The notes under the pieces are model-generated. The model saw nothing but the letters and a program-made list of their open reading frames with translations, did no database searches and was not told where the DNA came from. A program made the position numbers and the translations under genes. From Closterium sp. Naga37s-1 (Eukaryota > Streptophyta > Zygnematophyceae > Desmidiales > Closteriaceae), in assembly GCA_947471745.1 (NCBI GenBank), contig CANJKZ010000093.1:749501-813500 (forward strand): a DNA stretch of 64,000 bases, given 5' to 3'. Shown one piece after another: positions 43,616-55,020 of the stretch. Numbering within the stretch: the first letter of the stretch is position 1; each line of letters begins with the position of its first letter.

Positions 43616-44911
43616 CTAGCGTGCACGGTAGAGGTCGTCGAGGCGACGAAAGCACCGCGCCGCAGAGTGGTCGTCGCGGCCGCAGACACAGGGACTGCCC
43701 GGTCCGGTGACGCACCAGTGGTCGCAGGGGCTGGTGTCGCGCCGCGAGGCGCGCGGGGCCCAGCTGGTAGTGCTGCTGCCGCGGCCAGTGCTCCCAGGTC
43801 CTCCAGGTCCCCACTGTGGCGGAGGGCCCCAGTGCTGCTGCGGGCCCCACTGCAGTGGGGGTCCCCACGACTGAAACTGTTGTGGTGCCTGCCACTGATG
43901 CTGTCCCTGCTGCTGCTGTGGCTGCTGCTGCTGGGGCCCCGCACCACCGCTGGTCGAACCTCCTCCAGGGCTCTCTCCGCCTGGTGCACCACAGCCGCCG
44001 CCCCCACTGCCTCCCCCAGTGCCGCCTCCACCACCGCCACCTCCTCCACCGCCGCCACCCCCCTTCCCCCCTTTCTTGCCACCCTTGCCCCGTTTCTGCC
44101 GGTCAGCGGCAGAAACAGCTGCAGTTTCCTCAGAGACCGACACAGCAGCAGAGGCACGAGTAGCAGTGAAGGTGGGTAGCTGGGGGACAGCACACCCCTC
44201 AAACAGACGGGGAGCGACTGCATCAGTGGCCGAGGCAACAAAGAGGAGGTTACTCTCGATCTTCCCGAGAGTGGACTCGAGAAGATCAATCGTAAGCTCG
44301 CTGGGGTGCTGCTGGAGAAGCGCGTCACGGGCAGTGGAGAGGCGGTCAGGGAGACGAGAGACTACCCAGTGGACGGTGAGCCAGATAGGAGGGGGAGCAA
44401 CAAGAAGCTGAGCCTTAGTGCAAGCTGCACGGTAGCTAGCGACAAGGGAACGCAAGTGAGTGGCTAGGTCGGAGACAGTAGCAAACGAGCCGAGGTCGGG
44501 AAACATGAACGGCATGAGGATGCGACTGAGGGAGGCAGAGGAAGGGGTGGAATAGCGTGCAGAAATAGCATCATAAACCCCCTTCGTAGTCTCTACCAGG
44601 TCGAAGTGAGCAGCCTCAGTCGGTGGAAGGAGCTGTGTCAGCGTGAGTGCAGCCGCAGCGTCACGGGACTCCCAAACGTCCCGCGCCAAGACGAGACGAT
44701 CGTAGTCCGCCTGCGCCTCCGGAGTCGGGGGGGGCTCGGCAGGGAGGGGCTCGGGACGCCGGGGTGCCTGGAGGGCATCGGACGCGTGGGCGTACAAGGT
44801 GGCGCCGTCCTGGCGCTGACTGGTGAGGTAGCGCTGAGTCTGGCGGAGCCAGGTGCCGAACTCTATTGGACGTCCCTCCGCATCGAAGCGAAGGCGGCGG
44901 GAGGAGTTCAT
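43616..44911 (-). CDS. Copia gag-like protein, open reading frame intact
   Basis: 431 residues. The N-terminal half has copia gag features: FGTWLRQTQRYLTSQ, WESRDAAAALTLTQLLPP, VYDAISARYSTPSSASLSRILMPF and LATHLRSLVASYRAACTKAQ. A Gly/Gln-rich stretch follows. The C-terminus has a Cys-His knuckle (CVCGRDDHSAARCFRRLDDLY), close to the usual CX2CX4HX4C but with one residue between the first two cysteines. It packages element RNA. It ends in a TAG before the protease region. Confidence 0.85.
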   Translation of the reverse strand: MNSSRRLRFDAEGRPIEFGTWLRQTQRYLTSQRQDGATLYAHASDALQAPRRPEPLPAEPPPTPEAQADYDRLVLARDVWESRDAAAALTLTQLLPPTEAAHFDLVETTKGVYDAISARYSTPSSASLSRILMPFMFPDLGSFATVSDLATHLRSLVASYRAACTKAQLLVAPPPIWLTVHWVVSRLPDRLSTARDALLQQHPSELTIDLLESTLGKIESNLLFVASATDAVAPRLFEGCAVPQLPTFTATRASAAVSVSEETAAVSAADRQKRGKGGKKGGKGGGGGGGGGGGGGGTGGGSGGGGCGAPGGESPGGGSTSGGAGPQQQQPQQQQGQHQWQAPQQFQSWGPPLQWGPQQHWGPPPQWGPGGPGSTGRGSSTTSWAPRASRRDTSPCDHWCVTGPGSPCVCGRDDHSAARCFRRLDDLYRAR

Positions 44912-45189
44912 AGTGGAGGCTAGGCTAGCGGCGGCTGGAGTACGGAGCTGGCGGAGCTAGGAGCGAGGAGGGAGAACAGCTAGCGACGGAGGAGGTGAAA
45001 CTAGGAGTCCTATGAGCGCCAGTGGAGGAGGAAACCGGGCTATTGGCTAGAGGCTAGGAGCTAGGTGTGACCCGTGTCGAAATTGAGTGACCGGAGAGAG
45101 AAGCGGCTGCCAGCCGCTGAGCGGAAAGCCACCAGCAGAAGGAACGGTTGGAGTCCGGGGAACAGGGCGGTGGAGGGGGTGGAGGGCGC

Positions 45190-45826
45190 GCTGGCTAGGT
45201 GAGGAGAGGCGGTTGGGGCGTTAGGAGGAGGCGGCGCGTGGGCTGGGCGCGGCCTTTGGCGAGGGCGTCGGTAGGGCGCGGGCTAAGGCGAGGGCGCGGG
45301 CTAAGGCGCGGGCTAGGCGCGTAGGGCGCGGATGGCGCGGAGGGCGCGGACAGCGCGGAGGGCGGGGCTAAGAGTGGAGGGCGCAAGGCGCGAGCGGCGC
45401 TCGGGCGCGGGCTAAGGCGCGAGGCACGGGGCTCGGGTGCGGGCTAGGCGCGGACGGCGCTCGGGCGCGGGCTAGGCGCGGACGGCGCGGGAGGGCACGT
45501 GCTAGGTGCGGTGGCGCGCTAGGGTGCGGAGGGCGCTTAAGCGCGTGACGGAGGGCGCGTGAGGCGCGGAGGCACGCTAGGGCGCGGAGGGCGCTAGGGC
45601 GCGGAGGGCGCTAGGGCGCGGAGGGCGCTAGGGCGCGGAGGGCGCTAGGGCACGGAGGGCGCTAGGGCGCGGAGGGCGGTAGGGCGCGTGACGGAGGGCG
45701 CTAGGGCGCGGAAGGCGCTAGGGCGCGTGACGGAGGGCGCGTAGGCGAGGAGGTGCGCTAGGGAGCGGAGGGCGCTAGGGCGCGTGACGGAGGGCGCGTA
45801 GGGCGCGAGCTAGGCAAGGATTCTAA
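45190..45826. repeat. GC-rich tandem repeats in copia leader
   Basis: Many copies of a roughly 16-bp unit, ggcgctagggcgcgga, with variants (gggcgcgtgacggag, gcgcgggctaaggc). They lie between the 5' LTR and gag. No credible coding sequence; probably slippage in the element leader. Confidence 0.85.
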
Positions 45827-45842
45827 CCTACTCGTGATACCA
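45827..45842 (-). other. Copia primer-binding site
   Basis: Minus strand reads TGGTATCACGAGTAGG right after the 5' LTR. This resembles the initiator-Met tRNA site TGGTATCAGAGC used by most plant copia elements, with changes after the first eight bases. Confidence 0.75.
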
Positions 45843-45843
45843 C

Positions 45844-45963
45844 CTCAGAAAGTGAATGCAACGGATTAGTGTGACTAGGAAAGCAAGGCAGTACAAAAGC
45901 AACTGAGTTGTACTCACTAAGGAGCACCTCACTACAGCCTATAACCAATAATAACATTTGACA
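45844..45963 (-). repeat. Copia 5' LTR
   Basis: Same start, TGTCAAATG, in element orientation; it ends TTTCTGAG immediately before the primer-binding site. Terminal bases are TG...GA/GG rather than the usual TG...CA. Confidence 0.88.
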
Positions 45964-46273
45964 AATCGCCCTTTCTTATATACCCCAATGTGATGTGTGT
46001 GCAGACATAATCCTCGTGTCCTATATAACCCACGTTTTCGAAAAGGAAGGCCAAAGCATGTGTAGCCCTTATTACAACAATGGCTACTTGATATTGGAGC
46101 ACAAATAAAAAGCATCTGTATCTACAAATAATTCGTTATGACGAGCTTGAAATGCAGCACCTGGCTAGCACCTCTGATCTGAATCTTGCACCATGTCTGA
46201 ACTGAAGCCATTGGCGTGATATCTGCAGCTCATCAGGCTTCTCCACTTGACATGAAAGGCCTCAAGTAGACTC
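45964..46273. other. GEX1 3' flank
   Basis: Contains the right AATCG target duplication of the copia element and presumably the GEX1 3' UTR. No coding sequence is recognised. Confidence 0.5.
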
Positions 46274-47280
46274 TCATTTTCTGCTTCTGAGGCAGTATTG
46301 CCTGGTGGGCTGTATGTCGCTGATGTGACCAGGTGGTGTATAATCTGGATCCGCCTCTTCGTCACTCTCCGTTGCATCACACGAGGCCAGCAGATCAGTC
46401 ACATTCTCATGTGCCCGCCTGGCTGCTGGTATAAGGGGACGACAATACCATATTGGATAGGAGGAAGCACACACAGAGGTGAGAAGAAAAATCCCGCTTG
46501 CTGCATCAAATTGATTAACAGCTCAGCAGAATCTTCACCCAATTGCTCGCAGCATCAATCCTTCTATTATTCCATGCAGCCATTTCCCTGTCAGCCATAC
46601 CTGAAGCAGCTGCTTGCATGCGAGTCCTTTGTCGTGCCAAGCTCCTCTCCACAACCTGCCGTGCCATTGCCCTCGTCACTGCTCCTCGCCTCACCCTCGC
46701 TTCCCTCTCAACCTCCCCTTCGCTCCCCCTTCCACTTCCCCGCTGCTGCTGGCACCCCTCACCCTGTCCCCCAAGCCCACCCTCCCACCCGTCACCCCTT
46801 CCTCCCATTGCCGCGTGTCTATCCAGCTGAAGCTCTGGCAGATACGCCCCGCCCCAGATACGCGCCACTACACCTGCATCTGCTGCACCTACCTCCCCCT
46901 GCCCCTCACACTCCCTGTCCTCCTCGTCAAGAGACATGCACTGAGGAGCAGCCAGGCACGTTCCCTGACTGTTGGGGCTGGCTGTTGCGAGGTGGGTGGG
47001 AGTGCAGTGCGGGAGTGAGGAGCTGTGGGGAAGTGGGTGGTGAGGAGTGGCGCAGGAGAAGTGTGGGTGGAAGGAGGACGGGGAACAGGCCGTGGCAGCA
47101 GCAGCAAGACCAGCGTGTAGTGGTGCATGTGCTGTGTGTGGTGCGTGTGATGGCACGAAGTGGGAGGCGGTTGGGAATTGGGCGTGGTTGTAGGTGGTTG
47201 CAGGGATGGAGGCTGAGTGGTAGGGATGTGATGCTGATGATGACAGGGAGAACCACCTGCAAAAGAGGGAGGAGGGGTAT

Positions 47281-47319
<39 letters not shown>

Positions 47320-50300
47320 AAGACACACACACACACACACACACACCACACAATGCAGAGGTACAGAGAATAGCGAGGTAAGAGGAGAATAGTGGTAGAG
47401 TTTACGAGTGCACGAGTGGTGGAGCAAGAAAACAAAAGCATAGAGTGTGCGAGAGAGGGGGAAATGTGGATGGAGAAAACACAAATTGACAGGCAGGATA
47501 AGTGCTACTGATGAAAAGGTGCAAGAGGTTTTTTAACCACTTACATGGGAAAGAGAGGCGCAAGGCAGAGCACAAGCAGTGCAGCTCCAGCCAGCAACCC
47601 GCGCACCACATTGAGTACCGGGCCTTGAGACACAGGCACGGAGGAGAGGGCTGAGAGCAGCCCGAGCTCCAGTACCAACCCAGCAAGCACAACTGCAGCA
47701 CAACATAATCGCAGTTAGCGGGTCGGGACGAGGGTTGAGGAGCTAAGGGGTTGGACCAGGGTTATGTGCAGGTGCTTTCTCAGGATGATGCAAGGGGGAA
47801 CAAGAAGGTGGTGTTGGATAACGGTGGAGTGATGAGAAACAATCAGGAACAACGGAGGAACATGGTGACAAGTAGAGAGACGAGAAGAGAGAGAAGATGG
47901 AGGCAGCGAGAAGATACAGGCAGAGAAAAAGCTGAAGAGTGGGGCATGGGGATGAAAGAAGAGGAGAGAAAGATGATAGAGGAAGGCAAGAGGGTGGGAA
48001 CTGACGTGCGAGGAGGGGCCGTCGGGCACGGCTGGTGAGGCTGGAGCAGGTGAGCAGCAGTGAGAAGGGTAGGAGCAGGAGATAGAGGAGGAAGGTGGAT
48101 ATGGTGGAGGCGTAGCTCCTGATGGCAGTCACAAGTGAGACGAACTGCTCCACTGCTCGCACCATGCTGCCCTGCTTCCGTGACAGGTCGTTCTGCAATG
48201 CATAGAAGGCCGCACACACACACATGCACACTCACTCACGCGCACACGCGCGCACACACGCACATATGCAGATAGACACGCATACACAACACACATGCAA
48301 GCAGAGGTGAGGAAACGCTAAACAGAGAGCCATTGCGTGAAAGCTTGACACATAACACTCACACCATAAGCGCCTGCTGCAACCACACACTCTCTCCAAA
48401 CCATCCGATCCACAACCACCCACCCTTCCACATCCCCTCATGCACAACCACACAGCACCACCCCACCACACCCTTCTCCCTTCCCCCTCCCACCAATTCA
48501 CCTGCACGGCCAGCATTCTCTCAGCATTCCCCAGCAGCTGCTCCTGCGTGGCCTCCATGCGCTCGTTCCACATCGCCAGCACCTTGTGCTGCCGCTGCGC
48601 CTCCACAGCCACAGCACTCAGCTGCCCTGCCACCTGCTGCTGCACCACCAGCAGCACCTGCTGCTCCTCCGACATGCGTGCCTGCCACCGCTGCGAGCTC
48701 ATATGATACGCCACCGTGCGTGCCGCCAGCTCACCCATCAACTCGTTCTGCCGCTCAGCCACCTCCGTTTGCTCCACCGCGATCCGTTTCATCTCGCCCG
48801 CTCCTTGCCTCTGCCCTGCCAGCAGCTCCTCCTGCAGCTGCGCCATCTCCGCCTGCCATTTCCCCGTGCTGTGCTGCTCCGCACTCGCCATTTCCGACAG
48901 CTCCTGCAGCACGCGCCTGTGCTGGTCTAGGGCCGCCGCCTGCTGCTGCCGAATCACCTCCATCTGCTGCGCCGCTGCTGCTTGCTCCGCTGCAGCAGCC
49001 TGCTGCTGCTGCAGCGACTGCTGCAGAGCAGCATCGACAGCCAGCACCTGATCCTCCAGGTGACTCACCCCTTGAGTGATTTCAGCCGCCATGGCCGCTT
49101 GTTGCCCTGTGAGGCTCTCTAAAACTGCCTGTGCGTGGTGAGCGGATTCGGACAGGGCTGCGACTTGCTGCTGCACTGCGCCTTGCTCCTCTGCTATGCG
49201 CTGCTGCAGGTGCAACGAGGCCTGCGCTGTTGCCTGCATGTCCTCTGCGCTCCCTGAGAGATCCCCCAGCTGCTCCTCCAACCAGTGCGCCGTGCGCTGA
49301 GGGAAACGAGCCGGGAGCGGCGGTGCGAAGGAGGAATAGTTAAAGACGGAAGGGAGGGAGAATGATAAATTCAGAGGGACTTCGAAAGGATGGAAGAGAA
49401 GGCAAGAGAAAGGTTACACAAGGAAGAGACGGGGAAGGGAACGGGACGGGGAACGGAGGGGGAAGGCTAAGGGAAATGAAGAGGAATGTTAGAGGAGATT
49501 CATGTGAGGTACATGGCAGTAGGGCTAGATGTTGACCTTGAGGGAGTTAACGGACGTCTCGACTTCGTTCTTAAACAGCTCGCTCCTGCAACAGCCAACG
49601 CCATAAACAGACACAGACACACACACGCGTCGAGGCACGATCGTCAGGAATCGGGAACGAAGGCCTTTTGAAACATCGCACAAACGTATTGACGGTGATA
49701 ACAACCAGCGCGTGCATCATGTTTCAGTTACGACGGCGTCGCTTTCGGGCGTGGGAACTCACTGTAGGAAGTGGCACATGTTGGGTGCGTCGATGAAAAA
49801 CGCCAGAAACACTGAGTGCTCGTGATCGCTCATGCTCTTTATGCACTCTTCCTCGTCCACCCCCTGCTCCTGCTTCTCACTCCCTTCCGCTCGTCCCTGC
49901 ATGTACATTTGCAAGCCGCTGCCTCTCTTCTTGCTGCTGCTGCTGGAACGACAGTCAACGGGCGCGCGGCCGGACGAGGCGAGAAAGCAGTTGGTGAGTC
50001 TAAGCGCCAGCTGCGCCTTCCATGCTTCGTTACGGAGTACCTCTTTACACGAACCCATCAGCTGCTGATACGCCGTCACCCAGCAGTTGTCCCCCTCCGC
50101 CTTGCCCGGCTCGTACGCCTCGACACTGCCGTCCGCGCGCCCTGCGCGCTCCTGCAGCTCGCGGCCTTTCCGCTCGCCGCCTCTCGCCGTGATGCTCAGA
50201 CTCTCCGCATCGAACGGTGCGACTGCGTTTCGTTCCTCTCTCCCTCGCCGTGCTGCTGCTTGCTGCTCCAGGAACGCATCTGCTCGTTCGCCGCTATTCT

Positions 50301-50481
50301 GTCGTGTGCCGTCGTTTGCAGGTGATGGCGGTTCGGCTGAATGCGTTGAAGGTGCTGGTGGGGATGTCGAGCGAAGAGTCGACGAGAACCAGGAAAACGA
50401 GTGTGTGTGCTTACTCGACAGCAAGAGCAAGACGAGGAGCAGTGTGCATGAAGGTAGTGGAGCTGTTCTTACGCTCGACAT
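46274..50481 (-). CDS. GEX1: GEX1/KAR5/Brambleberry nuclear-envelope fusion protein
   Basis: Seven exons on the minus strand: 49763-50481, 49537-49585, 48502-49296, 48006-48192, 47545-47692, 46601-47256 and 46274-46425, giving 901 residues in one frame. Family role: fusion of nuclear envelopes during karyogamy after gamete fusion (GEX1 in plants and Chlamydomonas, Kar5 in yeast). Residues 1-30 look like a signal peptide. The Cys-rich lumenal domain (Cys 133, 145, 165, 177, 213, 236) holds CWVTAYQQLMGSCKEVLRNE, ALRLTNCFLASSGR and SDHEHSVFLAFFIDAPNMC. A Gln/Ala/Glu-rich coiled coil covers about 257-520. Three hydrophobic helices follow (about 550-633). The tail ends with an acidic SDEEADPDYTPP and a basic YCLRSRK, like the YNLRPR ending of plant GEX1. 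The protein is longer than the roughly 600 residues of Arabidopsis. The last acceptor is ambiguous by 3 bases. Confidence 0.93.
47278..47346. repeat. (CA)n microsatellite in GEX1 intron
   Basis: Two CA runs split by ataaag, in the intron between GEX1 exons 47545-47692 and 46601-47256. Confidence 0.95.
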
Positions 50482-51756
50482 TTCGACGCCACCAGGAATT
50501 AACGGCGTGAAATGTTATGACTAATGTGTATCTGAGAATCCTCCTAAAGCTGGTCTTGAGACGAGACCTTGGGCTTGTCGGAGGTGCAGGCAACTTGTCG
50601 CAGCTAGTCGCTCAGCTGCCGTGATCGTCGCTTCTGCATACAAGTGCTGCCTCCTTGCCGAAAAGTTCGAGGGTCCATCCTGCTTCGTCCGAAATTATCG
50701 GGAGAACAAACCATCTTGGGAATGTCATACGCGATGCAACATTCTCTTGGGAATTTAATCACGATCATGCTAAGGCCGCCATGGATTCTGACGAGCGCTT
50801 CGACGCTGACAATGTCAATGCTAACGATCCCTGATCTCGAAATAGACTACACCATTAGATGCAGCTTGAGTTCTTCTATAAGCAGACTAACAAATTGTAC
50901 CCATTATGCGGGTATCTTTCATGCTTATCGAGTCCCAGGCAAATGGTCTATGTCAGCCCTGGGATGTGTCAGTTCGTCGATTATTAGCTCGCCACGTCGG
51001 TCAGATGGGTTCGTGGATGCTTAGTGTTACGCTCATCTCAATGTAGCTGCTGTCGTCTTTCACAACTTTGTGGTCCCGTAGTCTTAGCCTAACGGAATCT
51101 TACATCACAGCGTGTCCAGGATGGTTTCAAGGGATAACTTTCCCCAGCTACCTACAACGGCAAGCTGTGCCTTGGGAGTGGAAAGCGCGGAAGAAGCTGG
51201 CGAGCTATAAACTTGAGAGGGAGAACAGGTTCATCATCAGCTGTCTACCAGGCCCTCAGATTCGTTCTTGGGCTGTCTGATTCGTCAGACATAGTACACA
51301 ATTTTAGTCTGATCAATCAGGCTTGGTACAAAAAAAAAACTGAAACTTCAGAGTTCAATCGTATAAAAGTCTGCTAAACCAAAGTTCACATCAGTAGTGA
51401 AGCTGATTGATCAGCCTAAAACGGGGTGATAACCTCGCCGCAGCGCTGCTCTCACTGTTTCAGCGTGACTGACACGACAAATTTGTACTTCCAGCGCTAA
51501 TCGCGGCTGTCAGGTCTGTCCCGCTAAAACGCTCTTGGGATCAGAGTACACTATGAGAAAAGGTCTAAAATATCAGACAAGGCCTAGATTTTTTTTTTTC
51601 TGAATGTTCAGAGTTCACAGCAAAAAAAACGCCGAACTTTCAGAGTTCACTAAAAAAAAAAGGCTGAAATATCAGAGTTTTTTAGGCAAATCAGAGAAAT
51701 TTCTCTGACTTCTGGGGGCCTGCTGTCTACCCACTTCTCTCCTTCTGAAGCTCATC
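50482..51756. other. GEX1 upstream region and possible LINE leader
   Basis: Holds the GEX1 promoter. Part may be the 5' leader of the LINE: the 11-mer aacattctctt at 50738-50748 recurs at 58752-58762, right after the LINE poly(A) tail, and could be its target duplication. No protein gene is recognised between 50.5 and 51.7 kb; short open frames there match nothing. Confidence 0.4.
51325..51690 (+). repeat. A-run plus CTGA-TCAG mini-hairpin repeats, left cluster
   Basis: Repeated pattern of an A (or T) run of 7-10 bases, then a short inverted repeat CTGAa..tTCAG, then agttcac. Examples are actgaaacttcagagttcaa (about 51,340), ctgaatgttcagagttcac (about 51,601), cgaactttcagagttcact (about 51,633) and ggctgaaatatcagag (about 51,662). 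Similar units recur to the right of the LINE. Confidence 0.65.
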
Positions 51757-53013
51757 ATGCCTCCTAAGTCCAGGATCGCGAAGGCTGCTGCCTCCATGGT
51801 GACTTCTGAGGATCCGAAGGACCCCGCGCTGGATCAGGAAGGCGGCGCGGAAGCACCGTCGGATGCTCCCGTCTCTACTTCGACTGGTGATATCCAGGAG
51901 GCTCCAGCGGCTGCAGCGGCTCCTGTCGTGTCCGTCCCAGCTCCTGTTGCGCCTGAGTCTTCGACGTCTGCTGAGCGGCGTTTTCCTGTCGGGGGGTACG
52001 ATGAAGATGAGGATGATGATGATGGCTACTTAAGTGATGACTCCGACGAAGGCATTGATGTGCACGCGAAGGGTGTACTCGCATCCAAGACCCGCGTCAC
52101 GCTGACGCTCCTGATTCCTTTTGAGCTGGCAAAGGAGATGCGTGTTGTGAAGCCGTCGGTGCATGCTCTCCTGGTCTACCTGCAGAAGAAGTTATCGAAA
52201 AACGCATTGGAGGGACTTGCGTTTCAGGAACTCCTTCCGACGTACCTGTCAAGGATCCATTTCAGCCGTCTGCAGGTTACCCTCGCGACGGCTGCAGACG
52301 CGGAGGTGGTGCGTCAGCATCGGGTGGAGCATGTGGTCGGAACCACCAAGCATTACTTCGGCTGGCAGCACCTGGCCAACCAGTCGTTCCTGGAGGCAAA
52401 GAGCGACCTGCCGGAGGGGGTGGAGGTGCTTCCTAAGGGGGTACCGGCAGAGATAACGCCGCTCATCGTTTATGAATCGCTGGTGGTCGCGAAGCTGCAG
52501 AAGCGTGGCAGATCGGCTTTCCTGCAAGGCGCTGGCTTTCATCGTGTTGTGGACCCGGTCTCGGGGCTGGACACGGATAAGATCCGTGGATTGGTGGTCC
52601 CGCACCCTGGCGATAAGTACCGCTCGCGTCACGTGGTGGAGGACCCGCTGAGCGACAAGACTTATCTTGTGCACTTTCCATCGCTGTCCTGCTGCTTCTG
52701 CCAGGGACAGCATATGGATAAGTTGCATGATGAGTATGTACATGAGCGCCGTAACAACATCGCCAAGTGGAACTTGTCGTTAGGCAGGGTTCATGCTATG
52801 AACGGTAATGGGGGGGGGATCGTACCGTGGGATTCTTGCCGTTGCATGGTTTTTGTGTTCGTGTTCACTGACGACGCTGTGATGGGTATCCCCTACAGCG
52901 GCCTCCCTCCAGTCGGCAGGGGTGGTGAGGAAGATTCTTCGGGACCCGGCCCTGGTCCTTATCTTGACTGGATCCAACGTGGAGGAATGGCTGTGCGTTC
53001 AGGAGTGTTGTGA
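51757..53013 (+). pseudogene. LINE ORF1-like protein
   Basis: 418 codons from ATG. The N-terminus is rich in Ala/Pro/Ser with an acidic patch (DEDEDDDDGY). A folded middle follows (RVTLTLLIPFELAKEMRVVKPSVHALLVYLQKKL, GTTKHYFGWQHLANQSFLEAKSDLP in pieces), and then a Cys/His region CCFCQGQHMDKLHDEYVHERR, which may bind metal. Its position before ORF2 supports ORF1. The end is probably frameshifted at the nine-G run near 52,811, since the last residues look non-native. No family domain was recognised. Confidence 0.6.
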
Positions 53014-54563
53014 ACGTGCGCATGGGGAGACCTTCGCGCAGGCCACCGCTCACATCAGCGCCTTTGGTCACGGTGCAGCGCTGGGTGGGGCAGGCGTTGC
53101 AACCCGTGCGAGCAAGGCAAAGTAGAGTCCGCAGACCGCGAAGAAGCTGTATGGGATTCGTGCGGAAGCGGCAAAGGCAAAGTGATACAGTTGCATGGCA
53201 TTAGGAGGCATACGGTTGTAGCACGGAGTAGCGGAATAAGAGCTGGTGAAGTGTTTGTACCAGTCTGGAGTATAGTCGCAGAGCTAAGCACTTGCAACAA
53301 CAACCTCACCTCCGGCCCGTGGATGCTAAGGGGCCTTTCACAAGTTCCAAATGGGTAAACACACCACCCTCACCTTCAGTGTCCTGAACGTCAATGGTCT
53401 TGGCTGTCTGCAGAAGCAGCAAGACGTTCGGGAGTGGATTAAACAGGCAGCACACATAGCCATCCTAGCTGATACACGGATCCTGGAGGATCATTGTTTC
53501 TGGAATCAACTGCAAGCGGATACAGTAGTAGCAGCGACACCTACGGCGAGGGCTGGAGGGGTAGCGATAGTCTTACTCAACGGTGACCGTGTCGTGGCGA
53601 TGAGTGGTGTTGACGGTTGTGGCGGCTTACTTCCCAGCGAGTCCAACGGCGAGGGCCCCGTTCTTCCGTGATGTCCTCCGGCCGTTCCTTGCGGCAGTAC
53701 CTGCTGGAAGTCATCTGATGCTGGCAGAAGATTTGAACCTGGTTGAGGACCCAACGCTGGACAAAACGTCAGGGTCGGGCTCAAGGGGAGATAATGACAG
53801 ATTGATGTCAATATGCAGCAACTTCGATGTTCGCGATGCCTTCAGGGCGCTCCATCCCTGCTTACGGGAGTACACTTTTTATGCAGCGGTGGTGCAGGAG
53901 AGCACGAGGATTGACTGAATCCTCCTCTCGCAGTCGCTGCTTCATCAGGTTCACGAGGTGCGGCACGCGGGGCTGGTAAAGTGGTTCACGGACCACTGGT
54001 CCGCAGTTCACCTGAAGCTCAGTGTGGGGGGAGATGGGGAGTCATGCCCGGGCCTCTGGAGGCTTCCAGCGTCGCAAGTGCTGCGCCTTGGGGTGCGGAA
54101 GCGGGTGGAGCTGATTGTACGGAAAAACGGAGAGAGAGGGGGTGACCTGGAGTCACTGACAGCCTCTTTAAAGGTGGGTCTCAAAGCCTACACGGTGGAG
54201 GAGCGGAAACGGGTGGCGGCCACAACGGCGCATCTCGAGCGAGAAGTAGGGGATCTGAGGCAACGAGTGATGAGCAAGCCTTGGTGCTCACGGGCGAAGG
54301 CGAGGCTCGCAAAGTGTGAAGCCAGACTTAAGGTGTATGTGGACGGGAGACGCCAGAAGTTGCAGGAACAGGCGGGAATCACAGCGGAGATGAATGGGGA
54401 GGCTCCCACTGGTTTCCTGTCAGCGAAGGTTAAAGTGCGGAAAGAGAGAACACGCCTGGTGGAGTTGAACTATCAGGGGACCCAGCATGAAGGGGCGAAG
54501 GAGGCACTTAAGGCAACGTCAAGCTTCTATGCGGGATTATTTGCGGCAAAAGGGGGTTCGGCG

Positions 54564-54727
54564 TGTCAAAATATGTTATTCATATTTTATATAATTGCTT
54601 GTAGTGTTGGTGTAGTTGTCTCATGTTTGGTGGTGGTGCACCTCCTTGCCTTGCGTGTTCTTGTTTCCTATATCTTGTACCCTTGTTCCTTAGTGAAACC
54701 CTTCATTCCTGTTTCCTGATTCTTACA
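54564..54727 (+). repeat. TRIM left LTR
   Basis: TGTCAAAATATG ... GATTCTTACA; the 164 bp are matched by the right LTR. Confidence 0.95.
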
Positions 54728-54743
54728 TGGTATTCAGAGCAGG
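54728..54743 (+). other. TRIM primer-binding site
   Basis: TGGTATTCAGAGCAGG directly abuts the left LTR. It is the plant initiator-Met tRNA site TGGTATCAGAGC with one extra T. Confidence 0.85.
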
Positions 54744-54794
54744 CTCGTTCCTAGAGCCTTTCTCATTGGGCCCACCGTTAGCTTCCGCTAATGC

Positions 54795-55020
54795 GCCTCT
54801 TTGCTGCCCGTCGCGCGCCCCGAGCACGCGTCGCTTTCCTGCCCATCGCGCGCCCCGGGCGCGCGTCGGTTTCCTGCCCGTCGCGCGCCCCGAGCGTGCG
54901 GCGGTTTTTGCGCGTCGTGCGCCCCGAGCGCGCGGCGGTTTCTGCTCGTCGCGCGCCCCGGGCGCGCATCGGTTTCTGCCAGCCGCGCGCCCTGCTGCCC
55001 TGCGCGCCCCGCGCGCCCTG
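54795..55020 (+). repeat. GC-rich tandem repeat inside the TRIM
   Basis: About six degenerate copies of a roughly 36-bp unit built on cgtcgcgcgccccgagcgcg and a tttctgcc spacer. Several frames stay open across it (Arg-Ala-Pro-Arg-Ala patterns), which looks like a repeat effect rather than a gene. A C run of over 20 bases lies downstream at about 55,096-55,118. Confidence 0.8.

Larger units (their letters stand above)
38759..45963 (-). mobile_element. Ty1/copia LTR retrotransposon, decayed, with 5-bp target duplication
   Basis: Order on the minus strand is 5' LTR, primer site, gag, protease, integrase, reverse transcriptase, RNase H, 3' LTR: the copia order (integrase before RT). The target duplication AATCG is at 38754-38758 and 45964-45968. 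The LTRs are short (about 120-129 bp). The coding part has several in-frame stops, so the copy cannot make its own full polyprotein. It sits between the 5' end of TRRAP and the 3' end of GEX1. Confidence 0.93.
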
